DNA of 64,000 nt from Artocarpus heterophyllus (Eukaryota; Streptophyta; Magnoliopsida; Rosales; Moraceae). Under the pieces are notes generated by a model. That model made no database searches. It was given only the letters and a program-made list of their open reading frames with translations, and had not been told where the DNA came from. The position numbers were made by a program, and so were the translations under genes. Location: assembly GCA_025403435.1 (NCBI GenBank), contig CM046345.1, positions 13,397,930-13,461,929 on the forward strand, read 5' to 3'. Positions 12,230 through 23,126 of the stretch are shown here, one piece after another. The first letter of the stretch is position 1. Each line of letters begins with the position of its first letter.

Positions 12230-12808
12230 TGTTAGGGAATCAGGCGCCTCTTAATTCTAAGAACCACCAAGAACGAATAATTGCAGAAAAGAAAAAAAGA
12301 AAAGAAGAAAAGAGAGACACCAAAGTTTTATATAGGTTCGTGCAAATTTAAGACTACGTCCTATTTCTATCACTGTAAATTTCACTATGATGAGGAGACG
12401 AAGACAGATTACAAGAGAAATTTTATCACATACTCTCAATTTGTGTTTCTCAAATCTCTCTTCTACCCAGTACCCTTCATGGGAATTTTTTCTCTCTCAA
12501 GACTAAAGCTCTCACACTCACAAAATAATGCCCCCTTACAAAAATGTGAGTCTCAAACAACCCTAGCCTCCTATCTCTATTTAGATACCTCAAAGGACGA
12601 GAAAAAATAGCAACTAATGAGAAACCTTTGTAGTTTCCCGTTCTTTTCAGGTTAAAGTGCCTCAAAAAAGCACACAAGGCAGTGCATTGGCGTCGCGACG
12701 CTTGAATCTAGTGCCGCAGCCCCCAATTCTGGTGCTGCGGTGCCCAGGCTCTGCCTCTTTCCCCCTTTTTTCTTTTGCTGAGTGCTGATTTGGCTCCATC
12801 CTTCAACA
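12230..12808 (-). repeat. copia-1 5' LTR
   Basis: TGTTAGGGAATCAGG...CCTTCAACA, the partner of 7640-8227. The TATA-like stretch of the other LTR is altered here (TATCTAAATAG on the minus strand). It has the corresponding GC-rich patch at 12690-12755 (GGCGTCGCGACGC, GGTGCTGCGGTGCC). Confidence 0.93.
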
Positions 12809-13989
12809 TTTCTTTCCTTTTTTTTTTTGGTTTTATTTTAGATATCCCATGTTTCTTCTTCACATAGTAAGACATGTTTTACCTTCAGAAAAAAAATAGA
12901 CATTGTTTTTCAAAAAGAAAAAATGTATACATTTTTACTTGAATAATGTTGTGGGACTAATACAATTACAGGTTTTATCTAGCTTTTTCATCAACTAATG
13001 TTTTGAGTTCAACAAATGACATGGCATAAATTGATTGGTTAGATGCCAATAATGATACCAAAGTTTGGATAGATAATCTGAATTCATAAAATTTGGACTC
13101 AAAATGTTAAAGTGAGGTTAAAAAAATTGAAATATATTTCTCAAATCTAAAAGTTATCATAGTTGTTTCAAAAAACGAAGAAATAAATTGAGAAAAAAAT
13201 GTGTACTAGTCTAGTTACCCTGCAATCTAACTCTAAATCAAAGAGTCAATTTTACTATGTGTTTTGATCTCCCTTGCAAAAAAAAAAAAAAAAAAGAAAA
13301 GAAAAAAGGAAAAACTTTCAAATGTCTCTTATTGATTTTTTTTTTTCTGATTTAGTTTTTAATTTCCTTTTCAAATATATTTCTACTTAAATATTTTAAT
13401 CAAGATATGTCTCAAATCAAGATTTTTAATCCTAACTGTCTCCATTCAATGATGAAGCTATAATTTTTTTTTTTAGGGGGAGAGGTGGGTTTGAGATTTT
13501 GTGATGATTATAACTACAAACAAAAAGTTAATCAAAATTAATTGTTAACACACTATAAATTACTTCTTATGGGTTTTCATGTCTGCAAAATATTGTATAA
13601 CAACCTCATTATCAAGGCTATTGAAGCTGTGTTTCTCAATTTATACTAGTAAAATATCATTATTCAATTGATCTCAAATTCTATTGGATGTCTAATTCTT
13701 TATATTTATGAAAACTCTTATGAAAATTTTACATCCACATATCTTAAATGTCAATAATTAAAAATACATGCACATGCATACTTTCAAATTAGTTTGTACA
13801 TATAAAATATGGGTTTACACGCTATATATATTCTAATTAACAAAATGTCGTTACTTTATTATTTGCTAATCTTTTAAATTTTGTAACCTTTATCGAACAA
13901 ACATCTTTTAACGTTTTCGTTTACCTAATGCTAAATAAATTATAGCGTATTTCACCATAGAAAAGAAAGCAAAAGCACTCACGGTCTGG
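12809..13989. other. Intergenic, AT-rich
   Basis: Long homopolymer A and T runs, no coding exon seen. The 13-base string TCCCATGTTTCTT lies at 12846-12858 and also just outside the far end of copia-1 at 7629-7641. Confidence 0.5.
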
Positions 13990-15208
13990 TCTTGAAAAAA
14001 AGAGAGGATAAAGATAAAAATAATAATAATAATAACAACAACCATACAAAAAAAATTCTTTAAACAAAATATAAAGAATTTCATTTTCACAATGATTAGT
14101 TAATTATGTTGAAGATTTATAATTAAATTTCAGTGAACGTGCAAAATAAGAGATTATAAATTAAAAAAAAAAACAAAGCTGACAAAATAAAGAATAGAAA
14201 ATATGTACATTTATGCGTTATCATAAAGAATAGAAGTTTTATGATAGTGACAGAAATAGTTAAAAAAAGTGTTAAATATGTACCTTGAAGTGTGTATATA
14301 AGAATTATCATAAATAATTGAAGTTCTAGGATAATAACAAAACTAATTAATATAAAGAAATATGTGCACTAAATATGAATATAAGTGTTATTATAAAAAA
14401 TTGATTTATCATTATGATAAGACGAAAGTAGTAAAAAAAAAAATTCAATTATGTGTACCAAAATTTGTGTATAGATGTATCATAAAAAATTTCAAATATG
14501 TGCACCAACGTATGAGCATAAGTTTTATCATAAAAATAAATTTATTATGACAATGACAAAAATAATAATAAGAGGATGAATCAGAATGAAAATAATAAAA
14601 AATGCATAAATTGTGTAAATGTGAAAAAAAAATGAACAAACTTGATGGAATAGAAAAAAAAAAAGATGAATCAAGGTTATGAAAAAATAAGTAAACCTGA
14701 TGAAATAAACATACTTCTCGACAGCTACAACTATAGGGAGATAAAAGATTTCAACTGATGAACGAGAGAGGCAATGTTTGAATACTAATGATCTTGGAGT
14801 GAAATGATGAAATGAATGTGAGAGAAACGCTTTAACAATTAATCCAGAAGAGCAAAACATGAGGAGAAAATACTAAAAGAAATTTGAAATTCAAAGATTT
14901 TGTGGTATGAAAACAAAAATAAAATAAAATAAAAGATTTTGATATGATTGTTTTTAGGAATTAATTGATATTCACTACTACAAGTCAACCAGATGTATAA
15001 TACACTAATTGTATCAACGTATGTAATGCATGAATCATATCAACAAAAAATATTCAAATTCAAGCGATATGGAAAAGTCAACTGTGCTAAAAAAAATAAA
15101 AACATTAGCATTTTTTATATTTTGTTTATTAAAATATCTGATTTTAACTAAATTTGCTATTTACACAACATTTGTCTAATAGTTGTTATCAATTTTAATT
15201 GCCTCTTT
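13990..15208. repeat. 1.2-kb direct repeat, copy A
   Basis: From TCTTGAAAAAAAGAGAGG to ...TTAATTGCCTCTTT; matches copy B at 16322-17575 over its full length with scattered substitutions and small indels. The middle part (about 14200-14570) consists of several degenerate monomers of roughly 80 bases built on ATATGTGCACC...TATCATAAA. On the minus strand both copies keep a frame starting MFCSSGLIVKAFLSHSF (here 14860-14528). I do not recognise it and its downstream part is low complexity. Confidence 0.9.
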
Positions 15209-16071
15209 AAAAAATGTTATTTCCCCCCTTAAAAATGTACATGTATACTTCATATCCTAACTAGTTTGTATAACAACTTTGCTTGCAGTTTGACACGCTT
15301 TAACAAAAATTTGACAGTTTAATATCTAATCAATGATTTACTATAAATTTATAATTTATGTACCAAAAAAAATTAACAATTAGTCGATCAAGTTTTTTTT
15401 AAAAAAAATCACTTTTTAATTGTCAAAACTAGGAGCATTTATTTAAAGTTATTTTTGAAACGGGCCATCAACCACTTAAGATAATATATTTGGAGGAAAA
15501 AGGAAAAAAAATACATGTTAGTATAAAAATAAAATAGAAAAATGGAAAGAAACATGTATATTTAGTAATACAATTAAAAAAGGAAAAAAAAAGAGAAGAA
15601 AAGCTCAAATTCTAACTAAGTTCCTGCTTAATTCGTACTAGATATAATTGTCTATCAAAATGATATAAATTAATTTTACAAATTCAAATAATATAAGTAA
15701 CTACAATCCTAGAAAATTATTTGTCATGGAAGATATTTCATCTTAACCATAAAACTCTAATTATTTTTTTTATCTTATCAAAAAACTGTAATTTAACTTC
15801 ATTATACCAGAAAGGATGTTGTATGTATTTCCCACGCAAATCCAAAGTAGAGCTTCGGCTGAAGAAGCATGCAACAAAGAAGAATAATTTAGATTTTATT
15901 GAAATAAAGAGGTCTTACTAAGAAGTTTAAGTTTAAAATGTAAAACAAAACCTCTTTAAAATGCTTGGGCATACATTCAATATTGTTTCTGGACACCCAA
16001 GAAAGCGATATTGTAAGTACATGTGTTGTCGCTAGCTTCTTTAAACTTAGGATATTGTAGAGATACAACAA
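15209..16071. other. Spacer between the two 1.2-kb direct repeats
   Basis: AT-rich, with no match to the repeat copies and no recognisable gene. A short plus-strand frame at 15721-15921 and its minus-strand overlap have no family resemblance. Confidence 0.5.
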
Positions 16072-16320
16072 TAGGTCGAGGCCCGTGGGCCGGCCCGAGC
16101 CCGTCCTGCTACAGTGATGGGCTGGACACCGCTCGGCACAACCCATAAATATTGGTGGGCTGGGATGGGCCTGGCTTGGCGGGGCTGGGCTGGGTCGGGC
16201 CGGGCTGGGCTGGGCCAGGCCTGGCTGGGCTAGGCTAGGCCTGTCTAGGCCATAATGGGCTGGCCCATCCCGACCCACAATGGGCCAGTCCATCGTCCCA
16301 TCGCGGCCCATCACAGCCTA
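16072..16320. repeat. GGGC-rich dispersed element, copy 1
   Basis: A sharply bounded GC-rich block of repeated GGGC/GCCC words in AT-rich surroundings. The reverse complement of its 16140-16310 part matches 59390-59490 (GGGCCGCGATGGG, ATGGACTGGCC, AGCCCACTAATATTT-type stretches). Its right edge abuts copy B of the direct repeat at 16322. Such subterminal GGCCC arrays are known from plant hAT-type non-autonomous elements, but I see neither inverted ends nor a target duplication. Confidence 0.8.
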
Positions 16321-16321
16321 T

Positions 16322-17575
16322 TCTTGAAAAAAAGAGAGGATAAAGATTAAAAAAAAACAATAATAATAATAACAACCATACAGAAAAATTTTCTTTAAAC
16401 CAAATATAAAGAATTTCCTTTTAACAATGATTGGTTAATTATGTTGAAGATTTATAATTAAATTTCAGTGTATGTGCAAAATAAGAGATTATAAATTAAA
16501 AAAACAAAGCTGACAAAAATAAAGAATAGAAAATATGTACGTTTAAGCGTTATCATAAAGAATACAAGTGTTATGATAGTGACAAAAATAGTTAAAAAAA
16601 GTGTAAAATATGTACCTTGAAGTGTGAATATAAGAATTATCATGAATCATTGAAGTTATAGGATAATAACAAAAGTAATATAAAGAAATATGTGCACTAA
16701 ATATGAATATAAGTGTTATCATAAAAAATTGATTCATCATTATGATAACGACAAAAGTAGTAAAAAAAAAATTCAACAATGTGTACCAAAATATGTGTAT
16801 AGATGTATCATAAAAAATATAAACTATAAAAAATGTCAAATATGTGCACCATAGTATGAGCATAAGTCTTATCATAAGAATAAATTCACTATGACAATGA
16901 CAATAATAATAATAAGAGGATGAATCATAATGAAAATAATAAAAAATTTATAAATTGTATAAGTGTGAAAAAAAAGAAGAACAAACTTGATGGAATTGAA
17001 GAAAAAAAAAGATGAATCAAGGTTATAAAAAAATAAGTAAACCTAATGAAATAAACATACTTCTCGTTAGCTACAACTATAGGAAGATAAAAGATTTCAA
17101 CTGATGAACGAGAGAGGCAATGTTTGAATACTAATGACTTTGGAGTGAAATGTTGAAATGAATGTGAGAGAAAAGCTTTGACAATTAATCCAGAAGAGCA
17201 AAACATAAGGAGAAAATACTAAAAGAAATCTGAAGTTCAAACATTTTGTGTTAGGAAAACAAGAACAAAATAAAATAAAACAAAAGCTTTTGTTTAGGAA
17301 TAAATTGATATTTACAACTACAAGTCAACCAGATGTATAATACACTAATTGTATCAACGTATGTGATACGTGAATCACATCAACAAAAAAAATATACAAT
17401 GTGAATTATTCAATAGCATTAATTGTAGTAAATAAAAGAGATATGGAAAAGTCAGCTATGCTAAAAAAAAAATTAGCATTTTTGATATTTTGTTTATTAA
17501 ATATCTGATTTTAATTAAATCTGTTATTTACACAACATTTGTCTAATAGTTGCTATTAATTTTAATTACCTCTTT
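16322..17575. repeat. 1.2-kb direct repeat, copy B
   Basis: Second copy of 13990-15208, same orientation, offset about 2.33 kb. It contains the same ~80-base monomer block and the MFCSSGLIVKAFLSHSF frame (minus, 17206-16925). Neither copy begins with TG and ends with CA, and there is no primer site, so these are more likely a segmental duplication than LTRs. Confidence 0.9.
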
Positions 17576-17903
17576 GAGCTTGGGGATAGGGTCTAAAAAG
17601 TGATATTGTTCAAGAGTTGAATGGTTTGAAGGAGAAGAGTAAGTGTTGATTGTACAGTTGAAGTGGTTGAAGGGTGTACAACCAAGAGTGAGCTTTAACT
17701 GGAGTCTAAAAATCAACATGGGAGGGGTGAATTAAGCCTAAAATTGACTTTTATCTTACCTTTAGCCCAGCCTTATGTTGCAAGCTTAATAAAGCCCTAA
17801 TGATTTTTAGTTGGATGATTAGCCTACATTAGTGGAGAAAGGAATGAAAGGTGAACCTATGAAACATGTTTCTTTGTACAACTCATCAAAGTTTTGCATA
17901 GTA
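17576..17903 (+). mobile_element. Tat/Athila-like gypsy 3' internal remnant, left part
   Basis: Non-coding sequence (GAGCTTGGGGATAGG..., GTGAATTAAGCCTAAAATTG, GCCTTATGTTGCAAG) of the kind found downstream of pol in Tat/Athila-lineage elements. It joins to 22886 if the solo LTR and its TAGTA duplication are removed. Lineage assignment rests on memory of such sequences. Confidence 0.45.
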
Positions 17904-18265
17904 TGTTGGAAAAAAAGGTGCGCAGCGGAGTTTTAAAAATTTTATATCAAAGTAATTTTCAAAACACAAGTTTAACATACTATATGTATAAATTAACCAG
18001 ATCTTACTAACCTTCGTGTGTAACGCCCGCCTTTTTTATGTAACGAACCATGTTAAGTTAGTAACGTTGATAAGGAAAGTTAATAATAAATAACGTTATA
18101 TGATATGATATGTAATGTGCATGTTTCTAACTTTTTATGTCAAGTTTTGTGACAGGTGACGACCACATGGAACCGTTGTACTCTAGTGTTCATGTGAAAT
18201 TTTAAATATATGATTATTTATGATGCAATGATGTATGAATGTTTTATGTTATGGCATTTAATGAC

Positions 18266-18396
18266 AGATCAGCAGGCCAAACTTTTAAGATCGGCAGGCC
18301 GAAATGACTGCCCGAGAACGGCAGGCCGAAGAACCCCACTGGCAGGCCAAACTTGCTGGAACTAACAGGCCGAAGGGGAAAATCGACAGGCCGAAC
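18266..18396 (+). repeat. Cluster of six GGCAGGCCGAA motifs
   Basis: Cores at about 18270, 18291, 18319, 18341, 18365 and 18384: AGCAGGCCAAAC, TCGGCAGGCCGAAA, ACGGCAGGCCGAAG, TGGCAGGCCAAAC, AACAGGCCGAAG, CGACAGGCCGAAC. All are in the same orientation, with irregular 15-29 base spacing. Confidence 0.9.
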
Positions 18397-20503
18397 ATAA
18401 TTGACGAGCAGTCAGCAGAAATCTCTCCAGAGTTATGGTTGAGTTAATTACGTTAATCGGATGAATTAATGTGATTAATTGGCATAATAATGGAATATTT
18501 TTATCAGTTAAGGAAATTAAAGGATTTGATTTGTATTGATTTGTATTATTTTAAGAGGTTTCCTATTTTTACAAGGTAAATTAAGGTAAGATTGATGATG
18601 TTTGACCTTCCTTTTCTTTCTCTTCCTTTTCCCACGCTAATCACCCTCTTAACAGTCAGAAATTTCTGACTTAATGAAGAGTAATGACTCTTCATTATAC
18701 ACATTACGTTAAAAAAAAAAATTTTAATGCTCTTTCCTCAGATAATTTCTCTCGGTTCTGAGACATTCTCTCATTATTTTCTCCTCCTCTTCTCTTCTCC
18801 ACGAGTGCTTTTCTTTTCTCTCTCTCACGAAAATTCTCTGCAAAAATTATAAGAAAAGTCATATTTAGTTGATTGAAATCAAGGGGTTTTGAGAAGATAT
18901 TTCCAGGTATGAATTTGGTTTTTCTGGTATTTTTGAAAAGAAATTCTTCTCCTCATTAGGTATTGTATCTTGTCTCGATTTTTTTTATATATGATGTTAT
19001 GTATATATTATGTGATGTTTTTCTAAGTTTCATGTCATTTCAATGTTTTAGTAAAAAAAAAATGATGATATTTTTGTCTTCTACCCCTCACAGTGATATG
19101 TTACTGTATAATTTTGAAAGTATGAAAAATGTAATGATTATTCAAAATTCAAGGGGTAAATACGATGTTTTCATAAAAAGTTGTTAAAATATGCATATAT
19201 ATGAGTATGTATGATGAATGTATTCTATGATTATGAAATGTTTTTATAATGATGTTTTTGGGATTTTCGTTTTATTAAACGTTTTATGTATTTAAAAGAT
19301 TTTATGATAATAAAATAATTTCATACATGATAATATGATGCTTGTATGAAGTTTTAAATTAAAATATAAAAAATATTAATTGTTCAAAAACATTTTATTT
19401 AAAAGATAATTATATTCAAAATGTATGGTTTGTTTTATATGCTTAAGGTAATTTTTATGATTTAAAAAAAAATCATAATAACATGTTTATGAGATGACGA
19501 TTTTATGGTTATGAATTATGTTTATAATATGAGATGAGTGTATGTATATGTGAATATTATATGAATGAATGTTATGTGTATGGATATTTCATGATAAGTA
19601 TTGATTTCTATTGCATCTTTAAATGATAAATGGCATAAACACTCAATGAAGCGAGCACATCGAGACCACGATGTCGTCACCAAGTGCAATTTTAAGGTTA
19701 AGTAAGCTATCGTTAAGGTAAGTACATTCTCACCTGCAACATGACACATTTTTCAAGGTTTGATGATATGTTTACAAGGATATTCATGATGATTTTACGG
19801 TGATTTTCCTTAAAGGATTTCTTATGAAAGATTCTCATGATTTTAAGTTATGCATGATGTTTATGGCATGTTTTTAAGAATGAAAAGTATGTATATATGT
19901 ATCACCTAATAAGTGTTGCACACCCAATGTTATGAAATGTTATGTTATGATGTCATGTTTGGTTTGGGATTAGCTACTCTTCTCCTCTCATGACGGCGCG
20001 CCTATGATGATGTTTATGGTGCAACACTTGGGCCCTTAAGATAAAATGAAATAAGTTTTAAAATGGACCAACGTTATGAAAGATATGTTCTATGAAATTG
20101 TGCTTAAGGCACTTTTATGATATGATGACAATGATGATGATAATGATGTTTATGAAATGTTTTAAATTGTGAGAATATATGTACTTACTAAGCATTAGCT
20201 TAATAATGTTTTATGTCATGTTGCAGATAAGGGTAAGAAAATCATGGACTAGACGGAGGACACGGGAAAGGCGTGTGAGCAACATGAACGATGAATTGTA
20301 ACCGGAAGCATGCCAAGAAAACGATTTATGATTTAATCAAGTTATATATTTTGAGCATATATTTTTATGTTAAGTTTTAAGAATACTTATATTATGGTTT
20401 TATAACTTATTTTATCATTTTTCAATGAATTATGGACTTCCGCTATATTTTACGAAAAGTTGGTTGGTTTTAAAGTTTTGGATTTCTCAAAGAATGGTCT
20501 CGG

Positions 20504-20696
20504 ACGGCCTGCCAAACGTTTGGCCGGCCTGCCGAAGTCTAGGAGTTCGGCCTGCCGATCACAATTCTCGGCCTACTGAACATGGATGAATTTTTGGTCC
20601 GTATTGCAAAGCCTCTGCCGACCTGTCGGTTAAGGGAACTCCAGCCTGCCTGATGATGTTCGGCCTATCGAAGTCCCAAGTTCGGCCTGCCGAACT
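20504..20696 (-). repeat. Cluster of about eight inverted TTCGGCCTGCCGA motifs
   Basis: Same motif as at 18.3 kb but in the opposite orientation: ACGGCCTGCCAAAC, GGCCGGCCTGCCGAAG, TTCGGCCTGCCGATC, CTCGGCCTACTGAAC, GCCGACCTGTCGG, CCAGCCTGCCTG, TTCGGCCTATCGAAG, TTCGGCCTGCCGAAC. The two clusters face each other across the LTR. Confidence 0.9.
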
Positions 20697-22885
20697 ATGG
20701 GAGTAAGTAAGTTTTAAACTATTTGATGTTTAATGAGATTTGATGTGATGTTTTGTTAAGTCCTGATTTTTTACAACTTGATAAACCTATATTATTAAAT
20801 AAGTTCATGATTAATTTAAGTAAAATTGTGTAACTTATGTTATGGAATAAGTTAAACATTGTTATTCTAAGCAATGATAAGTTCATAAAAAAAAAAGAAC
20901 AACGTATAAATGGATCCTGGTAATGTATGTTTAAGTACTTTTAAAATCAATACTAAAGATTAAGTTTGATATTATTTATAAGTTTAAATGTTTATGCATG
21001 TACGAATGTAAGTATGTAACGACATCTGTGACGTCCGAATTAAGGGGCGTTTCGTCGTGTGCCGAAGAACCTCCGTAATCTGTGAAGAGAAATAACATTC
21101 CAAAAGAGCCTCAACCAATTGGTCTTCTTTGCTATTCTCTATCTACGACCGGAGTGAGTGTGGACTCACACGTACAGCTCTTCCACCAGTGACTCTCCTT
21201 CCGGCCAATCGAGAGAACCCAAAGCAAGTGTTCGAGATTTGTGAACAAATGCTCTCAGGGAGTTTTTAGATTCTCACTTAGCAGAGTATCACTCTTAATC
21301 TCTCAATTGATCTAAGTAACTTGTGAGAATCACTCCCTATCTATAGAGGTTGGTCCTAGGGTCAGTCCTTATTAGATTAAGTCTCAAAACTCATATCAGA
21401 ATCAAATTCGGATCAATATCTGATAAGATCCATGTGGAAACACATGATCTTATCCTTCGCTGATCGGCAGGCCGAACAACTTTATCTTCCACCCGAGATT
21501 CTATAGGATAAAGTCTCAGTTTTAATTCAAATAACCCAATAGAGAAGTTATCTTATCAAAATAACTTTATCTAGATAATCTCTAAGAAAATAAATCAATT
21601 CCCAATAATTCTACAACTTTATCTTGATCTAATTTATCCAAAATTAAATCAACCGATAAACAGACAAGAATTATCCGATCCTTACAATTCAACAAGTTTA
21701 TCTTGAATTAATTTTGTATCACAAAATTAATTCAACCGATAAACAGACATGAATTATTTAATTCTTCCAAATTTTAACCAATCTGATAAATCCAACATAA
21801 GTCACCAATTATTTGAAAAGCACGCTTGTGTCGTTATAGGATGTTGTGAGCTAGCAAAGGGGACCAAATGGACCTATATAGTTCAAGCTCCCGATAATTA
21901 CGAAACCCAATATCCCAGATATACATTTCATAATCATCAACTCCAATGCTACTCCACTAAAAGCTTGGAGCTGCACTCTGGAACTACATAGAATTACGAA
22001 GCTCGTATAGATAAGTCTCCATGACATATCATAGTGTATCATATCCCCATAAGATAATCCATAATCGGCTTAAAGACAAGTTTTGTCTTACCTTCCCGAT
22101 TATTTTTATCTTACGTTCCATTATCTCACCATCAGAAAACTTACCATCCGAAGACAGTATACCATTCGATTACACCCATGTATCCAAATGGTTGAGCGCT
22201 CCAGTTTTCTAATTACAGGATAACACATATAAGAGGATATCATTACTCCTAAAGAGGAGCTATGGATTCCATATCTATGAATAACAAGGCTACGCCATCA
22301 AGAGTCATGTCTCCAACGTACCGGCATGCATACCACTATTAAGATGCGGGTGTCACCCTTTGGTACATCAAAAGATACAAGTCAAGACAACGGGCCCATT
22401 ATTTATCTCAGGATTAAGATACAACACAAATGATTGTCTAAAGTGAATAGATTTGCTGAGACAGAATTATTAATTGAAATCAATTCACTTTATGTCCCGA
22501 TCTAACGCATCGTCACCTATGACAACGTGCCAATGTTTCTATTCACGGAGTCCACCTCTGATGGTCAAGACAAACCATCTCCTAAAAGGGATATAGACAA
22601 CATAACAATCTTTGCATGAATAAAGAGCCCAACTTTATTCCCTCGATTGCGGATTGTATGATTTAGACCATCACCTTAAGAATCGTGGCTTCTGCATAAT
22701 CCGTCCATCATATACCCAATTCTTAAGGTTTAGACCGGCAGTCTCAGACTATTGTTTGCTTAACATACATTCAACAAATATGTACGTAAAGAGGACAAGA
22801 TTTGGTGTATTAATAATAAATAAATTCTTTTTTGATAAAAATGTCTACATTTTTACTCCTTAGGGCATACATGTCTAACATAGTA

Positions 22886-23126
22886 ATGTGGATGTCGCTG
22901 GACTACATACAATTTGAAAAGAATGAATAACACACACACACATGGGTCATGGAATTAGAATTAGTCTTAAATAGAAAATCGATCTCAATGTTTGGATGAA
23001 ATTTGTTCTTTTCTTTGAATTGTAGGATGGAAAAATTTTGGAGGACATCTTGAAGGATTTGTTGTTCTATGTGTGTATTACTTCTTGGTTTTGCTCGAGG
23101 ACTAGCAAAAGTTAGTTTGGGGATTT
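22886..23126 (+). mobile_element. Tat/Athila-like gypsy 3' internal remnant, right part
   Basis: Continuation of 17576-17903 after the solo LTR. It ends in a purine-rich AGTTTGGGGATTT at 23113-23126 next to TGATAACTC, the arrangement of polypurine tract and 3' LTR. Confidence 0.45.

Larger units (their letters stand above)
7640..12808 (-). mobile_element. Ty1/copia LTR retrotransposon (copia-1), degenerate
   Basis: A complete but decayed element in minus orientation. It has two LTRs (12230-12808 as the 5' LTR, 7640-8227 as the 3' LTR), a primer site next to the 5' LTR, a purine tract next to the 3' LTR, and gag, protease, integrase, RT and RNase H in copia order. The sequence TTTCT lies directly outside both ends (7635-7639 and 12809-12813), a 5-bp target duplication. 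Many stops and frameshifts interrupt the coding part. By eye the LTRs differ at roughly one base in ten, mostly transitions, so the insertion is old. Confidence 0.95.
18019..21054 (+). mobile_element. Chromovirus (Tekay-like) gypsy LTR nested in the solo copia LTR
   Basis: It begins TGTAACGCCCG and ends GTCCGAATTAAGGGGCGTTTCG. The flanking copia LTR resumes exactly on removal, with TCGTG at 18014-18018 and 21055-21059 as a 5-bp target duplication. TGTAACGCCC/GGGGCGTT ends, a pyrimidine-rich leader near 18620-18830, and a late GCAGATAAGGGTAAGAA stretch at 20224 are typical of chromovirus LTRs. No internal region or pol is present, so it is a solo LTR of about 3 kb. The expected terminal CA is CG here. 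It holds two clusters of a 12-bp palindromic motif. Confidence 0.75.
17904..22880 (-). mobile_element. Solo LTR of the copia-2 family, interrupted by a gypsy LTR
   Basis: In plus orientation it runs TGTTGGAAAAAAAGG...CATGTCTAACA, with TAGTA directly outside both ends (17899-17903 and 22881-22885). No internal element sequence lies between the ends except the nested 18019-21054 insertion, so it is a solo LTR, about 1.94 kb without the insert. Its 17904-18018 and 21060-21650 parts match the two LTRs of copia-2 (26088-26780 and 32468-33235). The outer 1.2 kb (21650-22880) is absent from both of those. It carries one TCGGCAGGCCGA motif at 21462-21475. Confidence 0.9.

Noticed and set aside
15889..16314. 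141-codon minus-strand frame rich in Pro/Ser/Ala
   Set aside because: It is a translation of the GGGC-rich block, and the homologous block at 59.4 kb is broken.
13990..17575. Reading the two 1.2-kb direct repeats as LTRs of one element
   Set aside because: They do not start TG or end CA, there is no primer site or purine tract at the inner edges, and the interior has no gag-pol.
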